Shown here one piece after another: positions 48,549 through 58,813 of a DNA stretch of 64,000 nt (position 1 is its first letter; each line of letters begins with the position of its first letter). The position numbers were made by a program, and so were the translations under genes. The notes beneath the pieces were generated by a model. The model was not told the DNA's origin. It worked only from the letters and a program-made list of their open reading frames with translations, and searched no databases. Source of the stretch: a bacterium (GTDB lineage Bacteria > SM23-81 > DAOVCL01); assembly GCA_029932675.1 (NCBI GenBank), contig JAOZPP010000008.1, positions 1 to 64,000 of the forward strand. The letters are read 5' to 3'.

Positions 48549-50279
48549 TCAGGGAGGGGGGGGACGTTTTGGTTCCACAAAAAGCGTCCTTTCCCTCTGG
48601 ACGACTACCATCCCTGGCTTGGCTCCCCTGGGCCGCCGTACCCACTTCTTCAGGGTATAGATTACTGGGACAACCTTCGATGTACGGGCTCGACTGAAAA
48701 AGGCTGCCGCAGAGGCGGCCTCAGAGAGGGCCCTTTGGGAGGGGGCATCCTTCCTCCCGCCCCTTCTGATGATCACATGGGAACCAGGGACCCCTTGGGC
48801 ATGAAGCCAGACATCATCTGGGTTGGCTATCCGATGGGTTAGTTCCTCGTTTTGACTTGCCCCTTTCCCCACGAGAACCTCCCAGCCATCAGAGGTGTGA
48901 AACTTGATAAATTTAGTCCTTGCTTCCTCCTCAGCCTTCCTTGCCGGAGGGGGGATAACCCCTAATTGCCGAAGCTTTGCCTCCGCCCTTTCTACCATAA
49001 GGGGGTCATTCGATCCCTCTAAGCCATCCCGCAGGGTTTCCATTGCCTTTAACCTTTCATTCAGTTCGGCTATTCTCCTCTTTAAATGGACTTTGGCCCT
49101 TTTGGCCTTTCCATAAAGTCGGTAATAGAGTTGGGCGTTTTCCTGAGGAGTTCGCTGGGGATCGAGTTCCACCTCTATTGGTTCCCCTTCCGGATCGTAG
49201 AGGTTGGGCAACCTAACCTTATTCGCCCCTTTTTTCAATTCCCTGAGGTGAGAGATGATCAAATCACCCTTGAGCTTATAATCCTCGGCATTCTCCGCCC
49301 GTAGGTAGTCTTCCCCCAGTTTGCTGAGGAGAACCTCCAGATTTTTAGATTTCCGGCCCAAGAGCTTAAGCAGATAGGCCTTTTGGTTAGAGAGCCTCAG
49401 GTGGCTTCTTTTTTCATCGAATAGGTAACAGAGGGCTTCATTAACCGAGCCAAACCTTTTCCTTCTCTCCGGTGGTATCCCCCTGATTTCTGTGATGCTC
49501 AGCCAGTCTGGTCTACCCTCCTGATCAAAGATAACCTCTGGGTTGACTACCCCTTTTCTCCACTCATCGAGGACCTTCCCCAATTCCCTGAGGAGAAGAT
49601 CCATCCTTTTGGTCTCTATAGGGTGGTCTTTAGGGTCGATCCCCACCCTACCCAATATCTCTCCAACCAGTTTCTCCGTAATCCCCCTTATCCCCTGCTC
49701 CACGGCTAGACCAATGGGGATTCCCCTCCTCGCCTCCAACTCCTTCCTTATTTCGGTTAGGGATGATTGGAGGGGGTTTAGACCCGGAAGGGGTGGGGGG
49801 GGATGGTAATTGGCTCCTGGGGATATCTCCCTTGTCCCTCCCCTTGGTGAACTGCGCAAGGTGGCCAGGACCTTCCCTAAGCGATCGAGAAGGATGAGGT
49901 TGCTGTGCCTGCCGAGAAGCTCGGCTACCAGGGTATACTCCTCAAAGGGGATTAGATCGGTCCTCTTTCGAAAGACAAACCTGAGGATCCTGTCGAAGTC
50001 CGGTTGGTATACAGCGAATAGGGTAGAACCGCCGATTACCCTCTGGAGGGTGGAGCCAAAACCAGATGGGGATTTGGGGCGCTCTTTCCCCAAGCGAAAG
50101 CAGATATGGGAGAGGGTAGGGTGGGCGGAGAGCCTCAAGAGCCAGATCTGGCCGGCCTGAGAGATCCCCACTTCCACCTCTTCCCCTGCAGGCTGTCCCA
50201 CTCCCAGTACCCTCCCCCCTAGCAAGCAACCCTTAATCTCGGATTGAAGGAAGTGGATTATCGGTCCATCAAGGGACAT
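48549..50279 (-). CDS. NFACT / RqcH family protein (fibronectin-binding-like, ribosome-associated quality control)
   Basis: NFACT-N plus coiled coil and NFACT-R: FHTSDGWEVLVGKGASQNEELTHRIANPDDVWLHAQGVPGSHVIIRRG. Confidence 0.93.
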   Translation of the reverse strand: MSLDGPIIHFLQSEIKGCLLGGRVLGVGQPAGEEVEVGISQAGQIWLLRLSAHPTLSHICFRLGKERPKSPSGFGSTLQRVIGGSTLFAVYQPDFDRILRFVFRKRTDLIPFEEYTLVAELLGRHSNLILLDRLGKVLATLRSSPRGGTREISPGANYHPPPPLPGLNPLQSSLTEIRKELEARRGIPIGLAVEQGIRGITEKLVGEILGRVGIDPKDHPIETKRMDLLLRELGKVLDEWRKGVVNPEVIFDQEGRPDWLSITEIRGIPPERRKRFGSVNEALCYLFDEKRSHLRLSNQKAYLLKLLGRKSKNLEVLLSKLGEDYLRAENAEDYKLKGDLIISHLRELKKGANKVRLPNLYDPEGEPIEVELDPQRTPQENAQLYYRLYGKAKRAKVHLKRRIAELNERLKAMETLRDGLEGSNDPLMVERAEAKLRQLGVIPPPARKAEEEARTKFIKFHTSDGWEVLVGKGASQNEELTHRIANPDDVWLHAQGVPGSHVIIRRGGRKDAPSQRALSEAASAAAFFSRARTSKVVPVIYTLKKWVRRPRGAKPGMVVVQRERTLFVEPKRPPPP

Positions 50280-50443
50280 AGAAACACCTCAGCGGTTAAG
50301 TCTAATAATGACAAAAACTCAAACCTCATAAGCGAGAGGGCAAGCTGGGATGGGCCTCAGCAAGAGGTAATAGGGAAGATGGGGAATTGGGCTGGCAGAA
50401 CTGGGGAAACCAAGGAGGTGATACCCCTTATTTAAGGGAGAGA

Positions 50444-51046
50444 CTAAGCGGTCTTCTTTAAACCCTGCACAAGGGATCGTCCAGCTTCGAAGGCAGTTAG
50501 GTTCACCTCTAAGGCCTTTGGAGGGATCCTCCCCTCGATGGCTTTTCTCCAGGACTGGGGGGAAAGGGAAAGGTAGGAGGAGAGGCAACCTAAGAGGGCG
50601 ACATTGACGGTGCGCAGGTTGCCTACTTTTCTGGCGATCTGCAGGCCATCGAGGAAGACAGCCTCCCTCTGGGAGCTGACCCTTTCCTTAATATTTCCCG
50701 GGTATGATTCTCCCTTGGCGGAGAGGGAGAGGGGGACAATTCTCTGTAGGTTGACCAAGATCAGACCGTCTTCTTTAAGGTAGTGGACCCACCGCAAGGT
50801 CTCCAGTTCCTCGAAACTGAGGAGGAAGTCCGCTTCTCCCTGGGGGATGAGGGGGGAGAAGACCTTCTCACCGAACCTGATATTGCTGACCACACTGCCC
50901 CCTCTCTGGGCCATCCCGTGCACCTCACTCTTCTTCACATCCCAGCCATCCCCAATTGCGGCCAGGGCGAGGACCTCACTGGCCAGGAGGATCCCCTGCC
51001 CACCAACCCCGCAGATAAGGATATTGGTTGGCTTATCCCTCTTCAA
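50444..51046 (-). CDS. iorB: Indolepyruvate ferredoxin oxidoreductase beta subunit (TTG start at 51046 preferred over 51169)
   Basis: NILICGVGGQGILLASEVLALAAIGDGWDVKKSEVHGMAQRGGSVVSNIRFG. Confidence 0.9.
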   Translation of the reverse strand: MKRDKPTNILICGVGGQGILLASEVLALAAIGDGWDVKKSEVHGMAQRGGSVVSNIRFGEKVFSPLIPQGEADFLLSFEELETLRWVHYLKEDGLILVNLQRIVPLSLSAKGESYPGNIKERVSSQREAVFLDGLQIARKVGNLRTVNVALLGCLSSYLSLSPQSWRKAIEGRIPPKALEVNLTAFEAGRSLVQGLKKTA

Positions 51047-52769
51047 TTGCCCCCACCTTACAGACCTGTTGGCACATATTACAACCTGGCATACAGAGGA
51101 GGGGGTCGATGGCTGCTTTCCCCTCCTTATGGTAGATCGCCGGGCAGCCGAGCTCAAGACAGAGGCCACAGTCTACACATTTATCCGGGTTGACCTTATG
51201 GATTTTGCCCTCGCGCCGTGCCTTGAGGGCACAGACTCGGCGAAAGATGAGCACCGAGGGTTCAGGGATTGCTGTCTCCTCCTTAAGGGCCTCGATGACC
51301 GCGGAAAGATCGTAGGGGTCAATAACCTTTACCCTTTCAATTCCGGCTGCTTGAGCAAGTTTGCTGTAATCCAGCCTCGCCGTCGGTTCCCCCCGTAGCG
51401 TCCTTCCCGTTCCTGGGTGATCTTGGTGGCCAGTCATTGCGGTGAACTCATTATCCAAGATACAGAGGGTTATCCCCCCCTGGTTATAGGCCACATCGAT
51501 GAGGCCAGTGATCCCGGAGTGGACAAAGGTCGAATCCCCAATGGTGGCAATTATGGGTGATTCTCCCCTTCCCCTGAGCGCCTTCTCCATCCCTAAGGCA
51601 TTTCCCACACTGGCTCCCATACAGACACAGGTGTCCAAGGCAGAAAGGGGGGGCAGAACAGCCAGGGTGTAGCAGCCGATATCCCCGGTGGCAGTGAGGC
51701 CCAGCTTCTTCACCCCATAATAAAAGCCCCGATGAGGGCACCCCGGGCAGAGGGCGGGGGGCCTGGACGGGAGGTCTTCTACCCTAACAGTAGCGGTGGT
51801 TCCTCCCCTATAGGCTTCCCTCAGCCGATCCGGGTTTAGCTCCCCACAGATGGGCACCTTCTCCTTGCCTACCACATCGATGCCCATTGCCCTTATCTCC
51901 TCCTCTAAGAAGGGGTCATTTTCCTCAATAACCCACAGCCTATCCACCATCTGGGAGAATCTCCTGACCAGCCCCTTAGGCAGCGGATGGCTCATCCCCA
52001 GTTTCAGGATTGAAGCCTGGGGAAAAGCCTCTTTGGCATACTGGTAGGAGATGCCGCTGGTAATGATCCCCAGTGATGGTTCATCCCCGGGCTCGATCCT
52101 GTTTATCTCCGTCCTTTCGCTAAATGCTTCTAACCTCTGCAACCTCTCTTCGACCAGGATATGGAGCCTCCTGGCATGGGCAGGGATCACCACCCACTTT
52201 TTTATATCCTTGATGTAAGGCTTGGCCTCTACCTCCTTCCTGGTTCCCGGTCTGACCAAGGATTTGGAATGGGAGAGCCTGGTGGTGGAGCGGATGAGAA
52301 CTGGGGTGTCAAACTCCTCAGATATGTTAAAGGCTAAGCCCACAAAATCCTTTGCCTCCTGGCTGTCTGAGGGTTCTAAACAGGGGATCTTGGCAAACTT
52401 GGCATAGTTTCTGTTGTCCTGTTCGTTCTGAGAGCTGTGCATTCCGGGGTCATCTGCAGAGATGATGACAAACCCCCCGTTGACCCCGGTATAGGAGGAG
52501 GTAAAAAGGGGATCAGCGGCCACATTTAAGCCCACATGCTTCATAGCCACCAGGGAGCGGACCCCCCCAATGGAGGCCCCCATCGCCACTTCAAAGGCTA
52601 CCTTTTCGTTGGGGGACCATTGGGCATCGATCTCCGGATAACGGAGGCCGATCTCCTCCAGGATCTCCGTGCTCGGAGTTCCTGGATAGGCAGAGGCAAA
52701 CTTTGCTCCCGACTCCCAGGCCCCGCGGGCAAAGGCCTCATTTCCAGAGAGGAAGAGTCTGTCGCTCAT
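51033..52769 (-). CDS. iorA: Indolepyruvate ferredoxin oxidoreductase alpha subunit
   Basis: GNEAFARGAWESGAKFASAYPGTPSTEI; TPP site GDSTFVHSGITGLIDVAYN; C-term ferredoxin CVDCGLC...CMPGCNMCQQVC. Confidence 0.94.
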   Translation of the reverse strand: MSDRLFLSGNEAFARGAWESGAKFASAYPGTPSTEILEEIGLRYPEIDAQWSPNEKVAFEVAMGASIGGVRSLVAMKHVGLNVAADPLFTSSYTGVNGGFVIISADDPGMHSSQNEQDNRNYAKFAKIPCLEPSDSQEAKDFVGLAFNISEEFDTPVLIRSTTRLSHSKSLVRPGTRKEVEAKPYIKDIKKWVVIPAHARRLHILVEERLQRLEAFSERTEINRIEPGDEPSLGIITSGISYQYAKEAFPQASILKLGMSHPLPKGLVRRFSQMVDRLWVIEENDPFLEEEIRAMGIDVVGKEKVPICGELNPDRLREAYRGGTTATVRVEDLPSRPPALCPGCPHRGFYYGVKKLGLTATGDIGCYTLAVLPPLSALDTCVCMGASVGNALGMEKALRGRGESPIIATIGDSTFVHSGITGLIDVAYNQGGITLCILDNEFTAMTGHQDHPGTGRTLRGEPTARLDYSKLAQAAGIERVKVIDPYDLSAVIEALKEETAIPEPSVLIFRRVCALKARREGKIHKVNPDKCVDCGLCLELGCPAIYHKEGKAAIDPLLCMPGCNMCQQVCKVGAIEEG

Positions 52770-53236
52770 CTCTTAAAGCTGCGCGCAACCTTGCGCAGGG
52801 CACGCAGGCTCTTTTCGTCCAAAACCTCCCTCAGGGTATTTCCTGAACTGGCTTGGGGTCTACTCTCCTTGGTCCCTTCGATCAGATTCCAACCCCGCAG
52901 GCCCTTGGCCCCTAATTTACGGGCCTGAGCAAGGAGGTCCTTGTCCGAAGAGGCAACGGAGACCTTCTTCACATCTACGCTTCGGCTAACCAAATCCAGG
53001 ATTAACGAGTTTACCTCCTCCCCTTTCTTGGTGAATACAACCCTCATCCCTTCTCTCCTGGGCAACCTATTTGACCCCTCCCGGGAGCTGAAGACCACCA
53101 CCAGTCGGCAGCCCTTGGTCTTAGAGTAATCTCCCAGAAGTTTGAGAAGGCGCGTTCTTGCCGATTTTGGACCCTTTGGGGAACGAGGTAGGTGGGAAAG
53201 CATAGTTTGGCCATCTACAATAACAGTTTCTTGCAT
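52766..53236 (-). CDS. YacP-like NYN-domain (PIN-fold) protein
   Basis: IVDGQTMLSHLP, RLVVVFSSREG, VASSDKDLLAQARKLGAKGLRG. Confidence 0.75.
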   Translation of the reverse strand: MQETVIVDGQTMLSHLPRSPKGPKSARTRLLKLLGDYSKTKGCRLVVVFSSREGSNRLPRREGMRVVFTKKGEEVNSLILDLVSRSVDVKKVSVASSDKDLLAQARKLGAKGLRGWNLIEGTKESRPQASSGNTLREVLDEKSLRALRKVARSFKR

Positions 53237-53249
53237 CTGATCTCCTCCC

Positions 53250-54737
53250 TTAAATTGGCTCCCGTAAAGGGGCTTCAGACCTCATCAGGAGGGCCTCGGT
53301 GATCGGGTAGTATTCATCGGCTGCCTCCATCAGGTCCCTGGCCGTATTATGAGGAAAGGAAAAGACCTCAACCTTTGGTCCCATAGTCTTGAGAAGGTTT
53401 ACGAGGTCAACGAAGTCCCCGTCTCCGCTGACCAACACCACCACATCGAGCTTGTCAGCCAAGCTAATCATATCAATGGCCATTCCCATATCCCAATCCC
53501 CTTTGGCCGAACCATCGGCCCTCAACCGCAAGTCCTTCCGCTTGACCTGGTAGTTTAACTGTTGGAGCATGCTCACAAAGCCTGATTGATCGCTCTCCGG
53601 GTTCTGGACCACATAAGCCTTGGCCGCTATCAGCCTTCTATCCCTAAGGGCTGAGTGGAGGAGTTTCTGGAAGTCCAGCCGGCCATTGAACTGTTTGGCT
53701 GCGTAAAACATGTTCTGCACATCGACGAAGATGCCTACCCTCTCCCTTTCTCCCCTTCTCTTCCTCCTCACCGTTTGAGATGTCTCTATGAGGGGCTTGA
53801 GCTCAGCTATCCCTACCTTTATCCCTTTAATCTCCCTGGCCAGGGCCTGGAGGGTCTCTTTCTCCTCATCGATTGCTTCCCTGATCCGCATGGCCTGAGA
53901 TTGCAGTGCGGTGAGGGTTTCCCCTATGGCCTCCTCCACCCCTCTTTCCTTGGGTGGGGGGGAAGGGTTTTCCAGTTGATACCTTAATTTTCTGTTCTCC
54001 CTCTCCAACTTCTTAATCTGGGAGGCTAACCTCTCCTCACGCTCCCGATCAAATTTCAGGTCCTGGATCTTTTGGGTAAGCTTGAGGACCTTTTGCTCCA
54101 ACTCCCTCTTCTCGTTTTGCCAAAGGTTTCTTTCCCGGGAGAGGTCGCTGTTCTCCTTTTGGAGCTTTCTCAACCTCCCCTGAATCATCTGGAGTTTGGA
54201 CTTCAGCTTAGAGATCTCCCCCTCTAAGTCCCTCTGTTTGGAGTCTGTGGGGTGGTCCCCATCCCCAGTAGAGGGGAGGTCCTCCTCAGGGAGAACTTCA
54301 TCTAACCTGGCGAGGAGGTCTGGGAGGAGGCTGTTTACCTCCTGGCGGGGATCAACCGCTAAGGCGAAGAGAAGTCGGCCCACACGGTTTTCCCCCATGA
54401 GTTCAACCGGCTCTTTGAGGAGCGCTCTTACACCGGAAGGGTCAGTATGGGCAACCTGCGAGAGGAGTGAGGAGTTGGCTTTCTTCAAAGCCTTTACTAT
54501 CCGTTGGGCCGAACTCTCCATCTCATAGAAGTCCTCCACCAGATCGACCACCAGCCGCTCCGGGGGCAATGATTTTGTCCTCATCCCATCATAACTGATG
54601 CCCAAACTGTTGCATAGCTTAGCCAGCTCCTTTGGGGAGAAGGAATCGGAGATAACCAGCCAAAGCTCTGCTGGCGAAAGAAGTTCTGCCAATCGATGAA
54701 TTTCAGACAACTCCTTGCTCCTGGAGAAAGGCCTCAA
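53250..54737 (-). CDS. NYN-domain (LabA/DUF88-like) protein with long coiled coil
   Basis: VGIFVDVQNMFYAAKQFNGRLDFQKLL, KGDWDMGMAIDMISLADKLDVVVLVSGDGDFVDLVNLLKTMG; heptad-rich centre. Confidence 0.88.
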   Translation of the reverse strand: MRPFSRSKELSEIHRLAELLSPAELWLVISDSFSPKELAKLCNSLGISYDGMRTKSLPPERLVVDLVEDFYEMESSAQRIVKALKKANSSLLSQVAHTDPSGVRALLKEPVELMGENRVGRLLFALAVDPRQEVNSLLPDLLARLDEVLPEEDLPSTGDGDHPTDSKQRDLEGEISKLKSKLQMIQGRLRKLQKENSDLSRERNLWQNEKRELEQKVLKLTQKIQDLKFDREREERLASQIKKLERENRKLRYQLENPSPPPKERGVEEAIGETLTALQSQAMRIREAIDEEKETLQALAREIKGIKVGIAELKPLIETSQTVRRKRRGERERVGIFVDVQNMFYAAKQFNGRLDFQKLLHSALRDRRLIAAKAYVVQNPESDQSGFVSMLQQLNYQVKRKDLRLRADGSAKGDWDMGMAIDMISLADKLDVVVLVSGDGDFVDLVNLLKTMGPKVEVFSFPHNTARDLMEAADEYYPITEALLMRSEAPLREPI

Positions 54738-55119
54738 AATGAGCCAGGGTGGGGAAGACCCTGGTGGAGAAGAACTTCACCACCCAATTTTCCCCCATTG
54801 GGGAGATAGTCCAGACAGGGACCCCTGATTTGTAACACTCCCAAATCTCTATGGCTGTCCCTAAGCTTGCTTCTGGGAGGTAGGCGACCAAAAGGTCAGC
54901 TCTCTTGGCTTCTTCTATCATCTGCAGGAAGGTTTCCTTCCCCTTCTTACTATCGTAGTCTATAGAGTTAGGGTGTAGCTCATAGGGGCAGAATATCTCC
55001 GCTTGGGGAAATCTCTCCTTTAAGGCCCTCTTTATCCTCTCCCGGTAATCTTGCGGGTAGAGCCTCTTCCCTTTCTGAGAGCCTTGGATGATTCCGGCCA
55101 GAAAGAACCTCTTAGGCAT
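54703..55119 (-). CDS. Nucleoside 2-deoxyribosyltransferase-like protein
   Basis: FLAGIIQGSQKG, EEAKRADLLVAYLPEASLGTAIEIWECYKSGVPVWTISP. Confidence 0.55.
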   Translation of the reverse strand: MPKRFFLAGIIQGSQKGKRLYPQDYRERIKRALKERFPQAEIFCPYELHPNSIDYDSKKGKETFLQMIEEAKRADLLVAYLPEASLGTAIEIWECYKSGVPVWTISPMGENWVVKFFSTRVFPTLAHFEAFLQEQGVV

Positions 55120-56194
55120 ATTCGGCCAAATTCTTTTCCCCTACCTCTACCCCCAAGCCCATAGTGCCCAGGAGCCGATTGGCCCCCTCTTCTATGATGA
55201 TCCCCCCCCTCACCGGGCTGGAGGTCAGGTAGAGGTAACCATCGAGGTCCGCATATTTTACATTGGCCAGGGCCAGGGCGAGGTGGGTGCCGGCGGTGAC
55301 CCCCACCTTAGTCTCTACCATACAACCTACCATACACCATATCCCTGAACCCTCCAGGAGGGAGGAGATCTTGACACATTTCCTTATCCCGCCCATCTTC
55401 ATCAGCTTGAGGTTAACCAGATCGCAGGCCTCCAACTGGGCTACCCTTTGGGCATCCTGGAGGCTTTTAACGCTCTCATCGGCCATAATGGGCATCCCTA
55501 CACTATCCTTCACCCTCTTCATCCCCTCCAGGTCCCCCTCGGCTACCGGCTGCTCGCAGAACTCGATCCCGTAGGGTTCCATCTCCTTTAAGACAGAGAT
55601 GGCCTGTTCCGGGGTATAACCTTGGTTGGCATCCACCCAAAGCTTCACCCCCTCATCCAGCTCCCTTATCCTTTTCACCTTCTCCAGGTCCTCTTCAGGG
55701 TCGAGCCCAATCTTAAGCTTCAGGGCCTTTGTCCCTTCCCTGATCAGTTCGCCCGCCTTCTTGAGGGTCTCGTTGATCCCCTTTATGCCAATTGTGATCG
55801 ATGTCTCTATGGAGTCCTTGTGGCCGCCTAAGAGGTTTTTGACCTTAAGGTTTGTCCTCTTCCCTAAGATGTCAAAGAGGGCTATATCCACCGCCGCCTT
55901 TGTGGAGTTATGCCCTTCCAATTCGGCATCTATAAGCTCCCAAAGGGCCTCGGCCTCTAAGGGGTCCCTGCCCACTAAGAGCCCCCTGATTTGGTCCAGG
56001 CCAGCAAGAACATCCTTTACCGTCTCCCCAGTTATCCTCTGGGAGGGTGAGGCTTCCCCCCACCCCACTATTCCTATATCCGTGGTAAGCTTTACCAGAA
56101 CCCCCTCGTAAGAGGAAGATTCCCCGGTGGCTATTTTAAATGGGGTTTGGAGGGGGATCTTGAGGGGAAACGATTCTACTTTGGATATCTTCAT
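55112..56194 (-). CDS. Dipeptide epimerase (enolase superfamily, L-Ala-D/L-Glu epimerase-like)
   Basis: ALKLKIGLDPEEDLEKVKRIREL, KLWVDANQGYTPEQA, EFCEQPV, PIMADESVKSLQDA. Confidence 0.9.
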   Translation of the reverse strand: MKISKVESFPLKIPLQTPFKIATGESSSYEGVLVKLTTDIGIVGWGEASPSQRITGETVKDVLAGLDQIRGLLVGRDPLEAEALWELIDAELEGHNSTKAAVDIALFDILGKRTNLKVKNLLGGHKDSIETSITIGIKGINETLKKAGELIREGTKALKLKIGLDPEEDLEKVKRIRELDEGVKLWVDANQGYTPEQAISVLKEMEPYGIEFCEQPVAEGDLEGMKRVKDSVGMPIMADESVKSLQDAQRVAQLEACDLVNLKLMKMGGIRKCVKISSLLEGSGIWCMVGCMVETKVGVTAGTHLALALANVKYADLDGYLYLTSSPVRGGIIIEEGANRLLGTMGLGVEVGEKNLAEYA

Positions 56195-56195
56195 T

Positions 56196-56978
56196 TTACA
56201 CCTCTATGGAACTTAGCTGCTCGATCAGATCTGCTAAGGCCTTTATCATAGAGAGCCATAGTTCCTCTCCTTTTTCTTTACTGGCCTTTGTTGGATCTCC
56301 CAAAACCCCTTGGGGGGAGAGCTCCCCCACATCAAACCCCCAGCTCACCCTTTGGGGAGAGGAGAACTCCAGATAAGGGGAGGGATATTTCACCTCTGGC
56401 TGGGGGATCTTTTCCCTTCTCACCATCTCCTCCCTGTTAGCTAAGGTAGTGGATGTCTCATACTCTCCGGCGTGAACATCGTTTCTGGTGGTGATAAGTT
56501 TCTCCCTTAAGGGGGCGACTAAGCCCCCGGATTCGATGAAGAGGACCAACCCTACCTTCTGTTTCAAGCTTTGAGCGGCAGCTCTCAGGGCTGGCTCATT
56601 ACCTCCATGACCGTTTACCACCAGTAGCTTCTTTATTCCCTGAGCCCGTAGGCTCTCTCCTATCTCACAGATTAGGTTGTAGAGGGTTGGTGGGGAGATG
56701 GAGATAGTTCCCGCAAAACCCATATGGTGGTAGGACACCCCATAGGGGATGGGGGGGAGGATTAAGGGCTTTTCGCCTTTGACCAACCTTACCGCCTCTT
56801 GGGACAAGTGGTAGGCATCCCAGGAGTCGGTATCCAAAGGCAGATGGGGACCATGTTGTTCCAGGCTCCCCACGGGGAGGATGGCCAAACCTGTTCTCCT
56901 TAACCTCTCCTCTGCCTCTGGGGAGGTTAGCTCTCCTAAAAGGTTCGTCTCCATTTTATCCCATCGATTCTCTCCCAA
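56196..56978 (-). CDS. Creatininase family protein
   Basis: AILPVGSLEQHGPHLPLDTDSWDA, LLVVNGHGGNEPALRAAAQ, DVHAGEYETS. Confidence 0.93.
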   Translation of the reverse strand: MGENRWDKMETNLLGELTSPEAEERLRRTGLAILPVGSLEQHGPHLPLDTDSWDAYHLSQEAVRLVKGEKPLILPPIPYGVSYHHMGFAGTISISPPTLYNLICEIGESLRAQGIKKLLVVNGHGGNEPALRAAAQSLKQKVGLVLFIESGGLVAPLREKLITTRNDVHAGEYETSTTLANREEMVRREKIPQPEVKYPSPYLEFSSPQRVSWGFDVGELSPQGVLGDPTKASKEKGEELWLSMIKALADLIEQLSSIEV

Positions 56979-57039
56979 AATGGGAATCCCTCAGGTATAA
57001 ATAGGCATGGATTTTCAACCACAGTCCAGCCACAACCAA

Positions 57040-57068
57040 ATAAAAAACGACTGGGGAAACTTTGTCAA
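57040..57068 (-). promoter_or_regulatory. Predicted promoter of the creatininase-epimerase unit
   Basis: - strand TTGACA-17 bp-TTTTAT in the pta/creatininase gap. Confidence 0.5.
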
Positions 57069-57169
57069 AAAGAGAAAATCTGGCAGAATTTTGGTCATCT
57101 ACCCGAATCGTTCAGGTCACATCTCAGCTTGCTGGGGTCCGCGGCTAAGCCCGCATTCCTCAGGGGGTT

Positions 57170-58162
57170 CTAATGGGCCATAGCTAAAGTTATGGCTGCC
57201 AGGTTGACCACATCATCAACGCTACAACCGCGGGAGAGGTCATTGGCTGGTTTGGAAAGCCCTTGGATTATAGGGCCTATTGCCTGTGCACCGGCTAGCC
57301 TCTGCACCAATTTGTAGGAGATATTCCCTGTGTTCAGATCTGGAAAGATGAGCACATTGGCCCTTCCTGCAACCTCGCTTTGGGGGGCTTTCTTTTGGGC
57401 CACCTGAGGGATGAGGGCGGCGTCGGCTTGCAGCTCCCCATCGAGCTTCAATTGGGGGGAAGCCTTCCGCGCCCGCTCGGTCGCTTCCTTGACCTTCTCC
57501 ACCAAGCTATGTTGGGCACTCCCCTTGGTGGAAAAGGAGAGGATGGCCACCCTGGGCTCATCTCCCACAAGCTCTCTGTAGGTTTGAGCGGAGCTTATGG
57601 CAATAGAGGCAAGTTGATTGGGGGTGGGATCGGGGACAACGGCACAGTCAGCAAAGAGGAGGGGTTTATCCTTTTCCCCTAAGAGAGAGGGGATGATCAT
57701 GAGGAAGGCCCCAGAGATTACCTCTATCCCCGGTGCCAGTCCCACCACCTGCAGCCCAGCCCGCAGGGTATCTGCAGTAGGATGGGAGGCCCCAGCTACA
57801 TAACCGTCTACCTCCCCCAGTCTGAGCATCATGGCTCCAAAGAAGAGGGGTTCCTTCATCCTCTCCTTGGACTCGGAGAGGCTGATCGGCCTCTTCTTGC
57901 GCAGTTCTTGGAATCTACGCGCATACCCTTCCAAAGCCCCATCCCCTTCCGGATCCCTAATCTCTACCCCTTGCAAGTCAACTTCCAGGCTACTGGCAAG
58001 TTCCCCAATCCTTTTTCTTTCCCCCAAAAGGGTAACTTGGGCAATCCCCTGGATGGTTATCTCCCTTGCTGCCCGCAGAATCCTTTCATCGTCTGCTTCA
58101 GGAAGGACGATCTTACGCCTATTCTTCTTTGCTTTCTCCTTTATCTTTGCCAATAGCTCCAT
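57170..58162 (-). CDS. pta: Phosphate acetyltransferase
   Basis: IVLPEADDERILRAA, GYVAGASHPTADTLRAGLQVVG, FSTKGSA, LIFPDLNTGNISYKLVQRLAGAQAIGPIIQGL. Confidence 0.95.
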   Translation of the reverse strand: MELLAKIKEKAKKNRRKIVLPEADDERILRAAREITIQGIAQVTLLGERKRIGELASSLEVDLQGVEIRDPEGDGALEGYARRFQELRKKRPISLSESKERMKEPLFFGAMMLRLGEVDGYVAGASHPTADTLRAGLQVVGLAPGIEVISGAFLMIIPSLLGEKDKPLLFADCAVVPDPTPNQLASIAISSAQTYRELVGDEPRVAILSFSTKGSAQHSLVEKVKEATERARKASPQLKLDGELQADAALIPQVAQKKAPQSEVAGRANVLIFPDLNTGNISYKLVQRLAGAQAIGPIIQGLSKPANDLSRGCSVDDVVNLAAITLAMAH

Positions 58163-58166
58163 AAGT

Positions 58167-58655
58167 TCACTTCCTTCTTAGCTTCCTTTTGATTGACTCG
58201 GCTACCAATGGGGGGACGAAGGCGCTTAACTCTCCTCCCAACTCGGCTATATTCTTCACTAAGGTTGAACTGAGGAAGGTGTAGTTTTCGCTGGGCATAA
58301 GAAAGACGGTCTCCACCTGAGGATTGAGCCGCCGGTTGGTAAGGGCCATCTGGAATTCGTATTCGAAGTCGGAAATAGCGCGCAGCCCCCTGACGATGGC
58401 TATTGCCCCTTTCCTCTGAGCATAATTGGCCAGAAGCCCTTTCAGGATTTCTACATCCACATTGTCCATCCCCTCAGTGAGTCCCTTGAGCAGATTTAAC
58501 CTCTCCTTTGCCGAGAAGAAGGAGGACTTTAACGGATTTTCGGCTACCGCCACTATCAGCTTATCAAAGAGCTTACCGGCCCTCAATAATATGTCCAAAT
58601 GGCCTCTGGTAGGGGGATCAAATGTCCCCGGATAGATGGCCAGCCTTAAACCCAC
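58167..58655 (-). CDS. coaD: Pantetheine-phosphate adenylyltransferase (GTG at 58655 preferred)
   Basis: LAIYPGTFDPPTRGHLDILLRAGKLFDKLIVAVAENPLK, IVRGLRAISDFEYEFQMALTNRRL, FLSSTLVKNIAELGG. Confidence 0.95.
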   Translation of the reverse strand: MGLRLAIYPGTFDPPTRGHLDILLRAGKLFDKLIVAVAENPLKSSFFSAKERLNLLKGLTEGMDNVDVEILKGLLANYAQRKGAIAIVRGLRAISDFEYEFQMALTNRRLNPQVETVFLMPSENYTFLSSTLVKNIAELGGELSAFVPPLVAESIKRKLRRK

Positions 58656-58813
58656 GCCTCCTTGGCGCTCTCCAGGCCGGAGAACAGGGTTATCCTCAAT
58701 TCCAGCCATGATTGATAGCTCTCCTCGGCCTCCAATAAAGGGGAGACCTTTCCCTCTCCGATAGTTGTGGGGAGGAAGATTTATCTCTTTGCGTCCCTCA
58801 GATTAATGGGGTT

